From the NCBI GenBank assembly GCA_037355855.1, contig CM074762.1, forward strand, positions 186,001 through 250,000: 64,000 nucleotides of DNA, given 5' to 3'. Position numbers and translations under genes: made by a program. Under the pieces are notes generated by a model that was not told the DNA's origin, made no database searches, and was given only the letters and a program-made list of their open reading frames with translations. Positions 54,268-64,000 of this stretch are shown piece by piece. Source of the DNA: Pseudo-nitzschia pungens. Taxonomy: Eukaryota > Bacillariophyta > Bacillariophyceae > Bacillariales > Bacillariaceae. Within the stretch, counting starts at the first letter, position 1; the number at the start of each line of letters is the position of its first letter.

Positions 54268-57200
54268 GATGTAAACATTATTCTGATATTATCGTTACCT
54301 CACCGGCCTGTAAGCTACGAGCTACTGCGCCTACTGCTAGGCCCAGACGTATGATCATGTATCGTACTTACCCTAGCATAGCTCGGAGCTCGAGAACGAG
54401 CACAATGGAATTGCTGGATCCCATGCTACAGTACTAGTATGGTACAAGACTAGCACCAGGATGCTACTTCAAGGCGAGGAGGTTAGTACGAAGGATATCA
54501 TACTACCATACACCTACACGCCACAGCACTTCAGTAAATACGAACCGCCAGCGATATCGAACAGTTCCATGTAACGGAGCTCAGTCTCACTCTTTTAGAT
54601 CCTAAGATGCCAAAATAACACATCATGCCCGGTACCTCTCTCTGATATCTCCGACGCATCCCCAGACGGGTAGTATCAAGTCAACATTGGTTGAGTAGGA
54701 GCCAAAATGTAATTTTGAACAATATCATGTAGAATTAGTACTGGAGAGATTTCTCAACGAGTTCCCTTGAAGATGCGCTGTAGAGCCGTGTAGAAAAATC
54801 TACTACCAGACGAAGGTCAAAATGCCCTAAACTCCCCGAGTTAATCTGATTAAAAATGGGGGGATCAGCTGATAGGAATTCCGTAGTACTCGACGAGGTG
54901 CTGGATCAGTAAGGTTACCGTATCGGTAAAATGCAACTGTAGTTGCGCGCGCTACGCGCTCGTGCAACTCCTACTACATAGTACGTATACATAGGTACGT
55001 TCTTAAGTACGCCTCATTTTTTGACGTACGGGACCGTTTTGAATGGCTGAGAGTACAGTACATGTACCGGTTGCTCCTTAGACCCCCTTAAGATTGCTGG
55101 AACAGTAGTATCCCATGGGAGTGGGGGAGTGGATGCGCAGGGGAGGGGTTGGGTGGGAAGTTGTGGAGTGGCGAGGGTAAGTGTCAGGGAGGGGCTGGCG
55201 AGGGAATGTGTCAACGGTTCGATCGCTAGGGGATGTGTCAACGGTTCGATCGCTCTGGTTGGCGAGGGGTGGTGTCAGGGTTGGTGTCAAAAGTTTGGGG
55301 CTGGCGCGCGGGGGTATCTCGGTGTAGGGGATAGGGGAAACCGCGTTTTTTTGGTTGGCGGGGCGGGTAGTCCGGGGCGGGTGGTCGGCGGGACCGGGTG
55401 GCGGGAGTATGGGTGGGGTAGCCAACCAGTGGGGGGTCGCGTGGTGTTGGCGACGGGGTGGGAGTGATCGACAGGATCGTGATCGACAGGATCGTGATCG
55501 ACAGGATCGGGGTGATCGACAGGATCGGGGTGGTGTTGGGGTGGTTAGTGTGCTGGTGTTGGGGTGGTTAGTGTGCTGGGGTAGCCAGCGGGGGGGCACG
55601 GTGTGGTCCGGGGTTGATCGGCAGGATCGTGATCGGCTGGATCGGGGGCTGGGGTAGCCAGCGTGCTGGGGTAGCCAGCGTGTGGGCGTGGGTGGTGTTG
55701 GTATTGGTGTGTATTGTGTGGAGGTGTATGGCTGGGGAGAAAGGAATAGGTTTGTTGATCCGCTCCCACAGGGAACAGCACTCCTCATTGTCGTCGGCTT
55801 GGTGTTGGCCAAGGGACAATGAGGTGAGCAGATGGGGAAGGCATCGTCCCGCACCTCCGTGCCCGGTAGCGGCTGCGTACCTTGTGCGGGCACCGCGTTG
55901 TGCCCGTCTACGGTACGCGCGCTGTCGGCCCTCTCGTGACACTTACCTACCTACCATTGGGACCTTCCTCACATACGTCGTAGTGCTCGTCACGGCGCGC
56001 GCGGCAAGTTCACAGGTGGTGCGCGTGGTGGTGCGGGCGTGTCCCCACCCGCATCCTGCAGTTGCGGTGACCTGTGTCTTGCCCAACAGTTTTTTTCTCC
56101 GTGTATTAACACGGAGGTGCGCAACCTTCGTTGCATTATTTTAAAGACAGGACTCATTATTTTATTAAGACAAGACTCATGTCTATCGAAATTTCTGTCA
56201 GGCGACTCTCGGAACGCTTCACAAAATCACCTGTAATCCACTGTTTGCTTACTATTTAAAACACCAAAACACCATGCCAAGGCTACTGCTACTATTAGTA
56301 GTAGTAATGGTAGTAGTGGTAGCAGTGGTAGTAGTGGTAGTAGTACTTGTAGTAGTGGTAGTAGTGGTAGTAGTGGTAGTAATGGTAGTAGTGGTAGTAG
56401 TACTATTAGTACTACTAGTAGTACTACTACTAGTACTACCTTGATATTTGATCATCAGCACGAGATATGAATAAGACAACAGAAACAGCAATAACAGTAG
56501 CCCACGGAGTGCTGGCAAATAGTGAGTCTACAGGGGGATACTGCTCAAGCACTATTGTACACACTCAGATACTACAAGACACTCCCCTACTAGAGGTACA
56601 ATAGTATTAGTAGCCAATAGAGGGGGCATGATATGGTGCTTAATTTAAAGGAGATCAGAACAAAAGAAGTGGGAGCTGAGCTGAGCTCAGTTCAGCTCTG
56701 TATGGGTGACAATATCTTGTTGCCTTGCAGTATAGCACTGTAGCTTGGGCATGATGCCAATGGTGGTATGCATCTTAGTACTACTAGTAGTAGTACTAGT
56801 AGTATTACTAGCAGCATTTCATGTATTTGTACTATACTACTAATAGCTCCATGAGAACATCTAAACAAGTGTGAGCTCTAGTATGTCAAACAAACAATCA
56901 CATCTGGAGATACATACTGTCTATCAGGACACCAGTACTCTAGGTAGTACCAGTACTAGTAGTATCCTTGCAGCCTTGCACCAACACCCTGGTGTTTTAC
57001 TACTAGTAGTACTAGTATTGCTGTTTGTTTTGTTGGCTAGGGGAAGTACCCCTGTTGTTGCTGCTAAGGCATGTTTTCAAAGTTCAAGTTTATTGTTGTT
57101 ACCCTTGTCGGTCTGTGGATCTGCTCTTCAGATTGGCCGTCGAGATGTCAAGTAAAATCAGATAACATTTAAAGAAAGAATCGATGTCAAATTTTATCAC

Positions 57201-58210
57201 GTGATTTTACACGGTGTTTTGAGTTTTCGACTTGAAAATATTTTTGTGATGCGTTCAAATGGTCTTAGGCATCGCTGACACCCATCTGAGTGAGAGTGAC
57301 TGCCATGTAGGATTGTACGTGTTTCCCTGGTACTCATTCTTTTTGTAACCGAATGAGCTTTGCGCGCGCCTTATGAGCCCACGTAGGATTTGTACGTGTT
57401 TTCTGGTACTCATTCCATAAAAATCTCAAAGCTCAACCAAATGAATTTAATTTCAACCAAGTAATACGAAAACGGTTCTGACTCTCTCTTCTATGCTGTC
57501 ACAAATCAAGAGCATTACAATTCAAACAAGTTACCCTAAGAAAATATCGCCCTCAAACAGAACACATACATCTTTCATTTTTACGGAAACATCGAAGAGC
57601 AGCCCAGCAAATACTTTTTCAAACCAACCGATTGCGATCTTTTCCTACCGCTTGTATCTTTGAATCGTCGATAGGGAGACTGAGCAGACTCCATCTCTGA
57701 CACAACACCTCCAAGATTGTACGGGCGTCGTCTTTGCGAAACATAACAAGAGGTAAATAATCATCGTCGTCGTCGCTTAACCAGCAACACGTCGAGAATC
57801 GTATCAACCCAGTACGAGTAACTCCAAAACAACAATCCTTTCGGGATTCCAGAGCGATTTGCTTCGACGAATAGAACGAAACGTCGTCGTCGTCGTCGCT
57901 CAACAATCGAAACGACGAGACTCTCCATAAGCTCCAAGGCCCTCTCATCAGACTGCGAAAGAATCAATAACTTGCGATACAGCAACACGCGTCGCTGTCA
58001 CAGCTTTGTCATTCTCCTTGGTTCTTTTCCTGCCTCCAACCAGAGGTTTCTCTTATTCCTCGCTCCCTGTTGGCGCAAGTATCAAACCGAGACAGGTGTT
58101 CCACAACGGTGAGTGCGCACTCTCTGCCCTAGAGTCCGACGACCAAAGAACCAAACCCCATTACTGAACGACTTTGACAAAGCACTTGTGTGCCAAAAAT
58201 CGAAACAACC
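54268..58210. other. Long gene-free interval with microsatellites and minisatellites
   Basis: No gene supported. It holds a G-rich minisatellite (about 55090-55730), TAG/CTA arrays at 56290-56450, 56775-56820 and 56945-57020, a pair of direct repeats around 57304 and 57387 (TAGGATTGTACGTGTTT with TGGTACTCATTC), and two GTCGTCGTCG tracts near 57762 and 57885. The LRR gene promoter must lie near the right end. Confidence 0.6.
55090..55730. repeat. Strand-asymmetric G-rich minisatellite block
   Basis: The plus strand is strongly G-rich and C-poor. Within it are four to five copies of a GTGATCGACAGGATCG unit (55465-55525), GGGGTGGTTAGTGTGCTG repeats (55535-55585) and GGGGTAGCCAGCG repeats (55580-55690). 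The opposite strand translates as Pro/Ser/Thr-Arg repeats, which I do not take as coding. Confidence 0.75.
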
Positions 58211-61200
58211 ATGATCCCATCCAGAGCTCTCCCGCAGGGCAACGCAACGGAAATTATTGATGGGAACAACGACATGTTTGTCGTCGACGACGAGCCATCT
58301 GCGACAACCTCGGAAGAGGGGGAACTAATGGATTCCGCAGCGTCAAAAATGGTTGCAAATCTTGGCGGCTTTGCAATCCAAACCGAGGGTACTATCGCGA
58401 CGGATAGAGGAAACTCACCGACCGCGGCACCGGCTCACAACATCGACACCGTTGTTGCGAAGGATGATGCGGGCGCAACTGCTATTGGTCCGAAAAATAA
58501 TAGTGATAATGTCACGAACGAAGCGAAAAATAATGGTGAAAGACCAATCACTTTTGATACACAGGTTTCACCCAATGCAGTCACTAGCGACAAACCGACA
58601 GAGGTTACGAATGAGGGGCTTGAGAGAGAAATCGTGACGAACAACATACAAAAAAACACAGAGTTGGATTTGAACCCCGAAAATAGTGAAATTGTGGGAA
58701 GGAAACAAGGCGTGCCACTGCTAGCGGTTGCATGCTTCCTGCTGGTTGGTTTCATAGTTCTGAGTTCAATCACTGTCCTCTTTGAGTTTGATTCCAAAAG
58801 TTCATTGCTTCCCAGTCTTATTTATGGCAGTTTTTGTTTACTGGTTCTTGGGGTACTATGTGTATTGGAAGTCCAAAATGGCAATGGAGCTTCCCCCCCA
58901 GGTTTTCTTACCCAAAAAAAAATTTTCCTAAGGACGCATACTCATTTTTGGCAATCTTCAGCCCCAAGGACGAGCCCGATGAATTTTGCTTTGGAATTTT
59001 GGTCTTCCTATTCCAGTCATCCTTATTTGTTCTCATGATCATGAGTGTCATCAGGGAGGAGTCAAGAACATCCGGCGAGGTTGATAATCCAGATGCTGAT
59101 TTTTGGGCAGGATTTATCCCAGCAAATGCCCCACCCATTGTTCGTGCAACACAGCTCATAGCAATCCTGTCATATATGATTTTCCCAGAAGCTAGCTTAT
59201 TGGAGATACTTTTGGCTTCTGAGATGTTTCCTCCATTCTGCAAAATGAAAATGAGCGGTGAAGCCTTCCAAATGCTTTTGTCTTGTGTCCTTCGTTTTGT
59301 ACAGGGAATTTTGGCAATTTTTGCAGTATTTCTTCTTGTTATGACATCATCTGATGTGATGGAGATTGTCCTCAATTTTACTGCAGTAAGTAATACTCAT
59401 TGATAACAGGTAATGGTTGTCATCTGAAATGCCACAACATGGAAAGTGACTGAAACTAACATATCATCCTTATTTGTCAAAAACCTTTCATTTGTTGATG
59501 GACTATCACAGGCAAATCTCATTTCGTTGCTAGATGACACTGCATTCAAATTAGCAAGAGCTGGCAGGTATGGATGGAAGCTAGAGATGGCAGCCCAGAG
59601 GGTGGAAAACGAACCTCTTCCTACATGGAGCATTCCAAAGCAAAAAAATAGAAGGTCAAACATTGCCATTTGCATCGTCAGTTCAATACTATTTGGATTG
59701 ATTGTCTTTGTCATAGCTTCTCAAGAAGGCAGTGACAAATGGATTACGCGTTCCATACAACTGAAGTTCGAGAATACACTTGAAGAGTTCACTGGTTGTT
59801 ATGATTTGATGGGATCCATCAGTTATAACAAACGTCACAACTATAACTTTTCAGGTGCAACTCATACACAGATTGGTTATTGTAAGAGCGATCGACGTTG
59901 GGTCCTTTTCAATGGTAGATTTACCAATGGTACTACCTTTGATAATCCTTGTTATGCTGCAGAAAGTGGGGCAGTAGGGTATTCATCTAAGACAGATTCG
60001 TTTGATGTCTACAACTCTTTTTCAGAACCATGGTATTCCCTGTCCAATCAGCCCCTGGATCTTGTTGTTGCTGATCTTGAAGACAGCCAAAGGATTTGCT
60101 CTGACTACATCGGTGATGGGATATGCAGTGAATATTTCAATCGAAAGGAATATGACTACGATGGAGGTGACTGCTGCGCTGCCACGTGCATCAATTCTGA
60201 AAATTGTGGAAAGGGTGGCTTAAACTTGGAAACTGTGTTTGGCACCAAAGTTCTCTCAGGGGATGGTTATCCACACTGTATTGATCCAAGCATGAAAAAA
60301 GTGTTCATTGATTTAGATTTAATCAGTTTCAATGACACAATGCCAAAACCTACTCTTACTCTTGAATGTGATGGTAAAAACATTTTTTCATTTTCGCTGG
60401 AGAAGTCAATGCAAACAAACGTTGAAACAAAAGTGATGACGAGTCCAATTTCAAATTGCACATTCAATTTGGAAGCCTCAAAAACTGACACGAAAACATT
60501 TTCAGAAGTGAAGTATACTGTATCAGATGGTCTGAATACGCTTTCAAGTCAAACAATCTCTACTGAAACGGAACCCAAATATTTCCCAATTTGTAAGTGA
60601 GAATCGATCCTGAAAGAAAGCATCTGGAAACTGTAGGCCTTGCACTATCTTAATCACTCATCTGCTTCAATTCTCGTAGTTGTTTTAAGTCTTGAAACTT
60701 CCATCAATGGGTATGCAATTGAAGCCTTTCTAAGAGATGAAACAGATCTCACTGCTTGTAAGTGTATATGAAGATGTGATCTGTGCAAGACGTAATCAAA
60801 TAATAGGAACAAAGGGTGACTGTTGTTGATTGTCTCAAGAGACCGTACACCTTATTTTTGAACATCATGTATTCTACAACATATTTCACAGATAAACAGC
60901 CATTGACTGGTAGTATCCCCAGTGAAATTGGACTGATGACAAAATTGACAACATTTCTATTGTGTACGTGTTGGATAGATTGCATGTTTGACACATGTTC
61001 CTAGAGGAGTCGTTGAAAGCAAACTTTAAGAAAAAGGAAGGGCAACTGTTTTTGTTTGCTGTCTATTGTTGATTGTTCTTTACATTATCCATTGAATCTT
61101 ATTCATTTTGATCGTCTTGTATGGTCTCCAATGTTTTATCTAACTTAGATGGGAATCGAGATATAACTGGAACTATCCCCAGCGAAATTGGATTGTTGAC

Positions 61201-63552
61201 CCAAGTGACATATTTGGATGTTTGTAAGTTTAATATGTTTTTGATGAAGGTTCCAAGATATCTCTCTGCAAGCAAGTCGGAGTCAGGAAGAAAAGGTTAA
61301 TACTCTTGTTGTCGTTTTGTTGTTATATAAGATCTTCAATCTTATTTGGTCATCTTGTATCATATGTCTTGCAACGTTGCTTCTCAGATGGAGATACATT
61401 GACTGGAAGTATTCCCAGTGAGATTGGATTGTTAACAGGTTTGACATGGTTGAACTTCCGTAAGTTTTTAATTTATTGCATGATTTGTTGTCATGAGGGT
61501 CCCCAGATGAATCCCTTATAGCAACTTTGAACTAGGAAGGACTTGGACCTTTTGTTGTAGTTTGCTGCATAAGATCTTGAATCTTATTTTGGTTGTCTTT
61601 GATGTTTTGCAATGTCGCGTCAGATGATAACCTCATGACTGGAAGTATCCCCAGTGAAATCGGATTGTTGACAAAGTTAACGATGTTCGCTGCTAGTAAG
61701 TTGCAGATACATTTTGTTTTCTGATGATGATCACAAGATTTTGAGTTGTGGAAGTGATGGGTGACAGTTCTTTTCTTTTTTATTTGTTGCAGGCGTTGAA
61801 TCTTATTTTCATCACATCACCTTGTTCATATTTCAATATTGTGTGTCAGATGATAATAGGTTGACTGGAAGTATACCGAGTGAAATTGGATTGTTGACAG
61901 AATTGACAACTTTGAACACCTGTACGTCATTCATGCAAAATGAATTTTGGGATTTGTGGGTGTGTGGGTCCAAGAGATTGAAATGAGGAAGGAACGCCTG
62001 AAATTGTTCTTCCTTTGTCGTTTGTTGACGATGAACTTGAATCTTATTTTGATCAATGTGTCTATCTTTGAATTTTTGCTGTAGTTCATAATGGAATCAC
62101 TCAAGAAATACCCAGCGAAATTGGATTATTGACTCAATTGACATTCTTGCTCATTCGTAAGTTTTTGATGCAAGCAATTCTGAGGGAGGGAAGAAGAGGC
62201 TACTATTACTGCTCTTTGTTGCATTGGAGTTTGAATCTTATCATGTCTATCTGTGTTTTTCCTCAGAGGGAACTGGATTGTCTGGTAGTATCCCTAGTGA
62301 AATTGGATTGTTGACAAAATTGCGATATTTATACCTTGGTAGGTTTCTGATGAAGTTTTTGTTTTATCTTGGTTCCAAGATAACTCTCTGGAAGCAATTT
62401 GTAAGGAGGGAGGTGATTCTTTTGTTATTGTTTGTTGTTGCGTAAGGTCTTGAATCTGATTTTGCGTCATCTTACATGTCTTACAATGTTGTGCCTCAGA
62501 TGATTGTTCATTGAGCGGAAGTATCCCCAGCGAGATTGGATCGTTAACACGATTGGAAATTTTGAAATTTCGTAAGTTTTGAAGCATTCTGTGTCTGATG
62601 AATAGTTCAAGGTCAGCTATTCTCAGAATTTTAAAAATGGAAGCATGGGCTACTTCAGTGTCATTTTTTGCTTTATTGCACCTTGAATCTTATTATTTTG
62701 CCTATCTTGAATGATTTTCAATGTTTTGTTGAAGAGCTCAATCAATTGTCTGGAAGTATCCCCAGTGAAATTGGACTGTTGACAGGTTTGTATCAGTTAA
62801 GTATGGGTAAGTTATTAATGAACTATGTAATTGATCCAGGTTCCAAGATAAGTCTGTGCAAGCAATTTCAAAGTGCAGTGCAAGATTTACTATTGTTGTT
62901 CTTTGTTGTTTCATACAAAATTGTCTTGAATCTTATTTTTACATTTTGTATTACATGTCTTTCAATATCATTTCTTAGACGATAACAGATTGTCTGGAAG
63001 TGTCCCCACTGAAATTGGATTTTTAAAACAATTGGCCATTTTGGGTTTTAGTAAGTTATTATTTTTGATGACTTATGATTTATCAATGTATGACTCGGCC
63101 AGTGAGCACATTCTTGACGGGAAGGACTTGCCACTGTTTCCATTGTTCTTGTTGTTTGTGTTTTAGGCATAGGATCTTGAATCTTATTTTCATAATCTTG
63201 GTATTGTATATCTTTCAATGTTGTATTAAATATCGAAGGGAAAAATGCTTTGACTGGAAGTATTCCCAGTGAAATAGGATTGTTGACAAGATTGACGTAT
63301 TTCAGCTTTGGTAAGTTTTTTGTTCCATTGTATTGATATAATATTTTTGAAAAAAGGTTGCGAAGAGAGAAGTACCTGTGAGCTATTGTGAAGCAGGGAG
63401 ATGTTCCCTTGTTGTTTTTTGTTGCGCAAGGTCTTGACTCTTAATTTTGCATCTTGTTTGTCATTAAATATTATGTCTCAGATGGGAATATGTTTAGTGG
63501 AAGTCTCCCTAGTGAAATTAGATCGATGACACAGTTGACATGTTGTGCCTAG
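58211..63552 (+). CDS. Multi-pass membrane protein with LNR (Notch-like) module and twelve LRRs; frame disturbed in first exon
   Basis: The protein starts at ATG 58211 with a disordered, acidic cytoplasmic-type N-terminus (about 170 residues), then hydrophobic helices at 58700-58860, 59005-59040, 59130-59185 and 59275-59345. An intron (59386-59511, phase 0) leads to exon 59512-60592 with a further helix (IAICIVSSILFGLIVFVIAS), a Cys-containing domain (FTGCYDLMG), and an LNR-like motif (ICSDYIGDGICSEYFN...YDYDGGDCC) at about 60098-60180. Exon 60680-60757 and twelve LRR exons follow (separate entry), all phase 1, ending at TAG 63550-63552. The fold resembles diatom LRR membrane proteins that may act as surface receptors; no kinase is seen. 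Between about 58795 and 58922 the reading frame changes twice next to A4, C7 and A9 runs. This is either a missed intron, assembly indels or a real mutation, so the gene may be a recent pseudogene. Confidence 0.65.
60892..63552 (+). repeat. Twelve tandem LRR exon-intron units, one LRR per exon
   Basis: LRR exons: 60892-60963, 61149-61223, 61388-61459, 61624-61695, 61850-61921, 62085-62156, 62267-62338, 62500-62571, 62735-62806, 62979-63050, 63239-63310 and 63482-63552. Ten of the first eleven are exactly 72 bases and the second is 75; all begin after AG and (except the last) end in phase 1 before GT. Each encodes a plant-type LRR with LTGSIPSEIGLLTxLxxL. The introns (about 110-190 bases) are also related: most contain TTGAATCTTATTTT and an acceptor-side TTGTGTCTCAG-like phrase. 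The genomic period is therefore about 180-260 bases, with exon and intron duplicated together. Confidence 0.85.
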
Positions 63553-64000
63553 AAATGGGTCACCAGCGGTTCCAAAAGAGGTCTTGAGTGCATCTTATGG
63601 TTCCTACCAAGCAATTTGTGGCTTTGTTTCGCAAATTATGTTCTTGCATGTCAGACCAAACAAGCCATGGATCAGAATCAAATGAAGCTGTCACCATTAT
63701 TGAATATGACAAGGAACCACGGGTTACAATCGTTTGTGCCTGTGCTTCACGTGTGTTTATTTGATTCGTATCTACAGCTAAATATGCGTTCTTAGTATTA
63801 TTTTATTATTTGGAAGGAAACACGAGATTGGTGTCGACGGTTTTGGAACAAATCTGCGGTACTTGTATGCATCGTCATTTCCGAAACGAATCCAACTCGT
63901 GGTTGTCTTGGTATCGACTCTGCCAATTACCCATAGAAAAACAAAATAAAAATAACAGAAATTAACGAATTGGGTATTATCATGTGAATACTTCTACATC
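63553..64000. other. 3' flank of the LRR gene
   Basis: No gene supported. Contains an AT-rich stretch near 63785-63825 and AAATAAAAATAACAG near 63945-63960. The transcript end is probably within it, or the LRR gene could continue if the TAG at 63550 is not its true end. Confidence 0.5.

Noticed and set aside
55078..55893. 271-residue Pro/Ser/Thr-rich minus-strand frame
   Set aside because: Translation of a G-rich minisatellite with no signal peptide, splice logic or conserved segment.
54268..58210. LTR retrotransposon or DNA transposon in the gene-free interval
   Set aside because: No terminal repeats, polymerase or transposase motifs were found on either strand.

Overview
The window is a gene-moderate, repeat-rich piece of a nuclear genome of a eukaryotic alga, most likely a diatom or a close stramenopile relative. 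The evidence is: short GT-AG spliceosomal introns; housekeeping genes that are recognisably eukaryotic (RPB4, RagC/D, SAE1, TMEM19, a SLC35F6-like transporter, a TM9SF relic); secreted proteins with long Asp/Glu, Lys/Gly and Pro-Ser/Thr tracts of the kind common in diatom cell-wall proteins; a probable selenoprotein with a SECIS-like 3' UTR hairpin; and tandem arrays of DUF4116-type and leucine-rich-repeat modules. No bacterial operons, rRNA, tRNA or CRISPR array were seen.

Layout: 1-926, 3' end of a SLC35F6-like transporter (+). 2252-5278, four-exon secreted low-complexity protein (-), a candidate biosilica or cell-wall scaffold. 7700-8434, SelU/PRXL2-like thioredoxin-fold protein with an in-frame UGA (+) and a SECIS candidate at 8580-8668. 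9640-10951, TMEM19/DUF92 (-). 11687-14468, unknown two-exon protein (+). 16756-17802, unknown single-pass membrane protein (-). 19532-20725, SUMO E1 subunit SAE1/AOS1-like (+). 22333-37201, three DUF4116-type repeat genes (+), the last two being a segmental duplication that includes flanks; between them lies a satellite-rich interval (30500-34000) with one unknown gene (-). 37837-40158, type I membrane protein with mucin-like ectodomain (-). 41806-43143, RPB4 (+, 3 exons). 45642-48138, RagC/D GTPase (-, 3 exons). 49063-51032, secreted or surface protein (-, 3 exons). 52997-54267, decayed TM9SF/nonaspanin relic with three in-frame stops (+). 54268-58210, gene-free microsatellite and minisatellite DNA. 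58211-63552, multi-pass membrane protein with a Notch-like (LNR) module and twelve LRRs, each LRR on its own exon (+).

The genes do not form an operon or an obvious pathway; they are independent transcription units. Two themes run through the window. Proteins and exons are built by tandem duplication of small modules (75-bp DUF4116 units, about 230-bp LRR exon-intron units, 12-bp PSDV units). Introns and UTRs repeatedly carry short simple repeats. All exon boundaries are inferred by eye from splice consensus plus phase agreement and protein-family resemblance; there is no transcript evidence.
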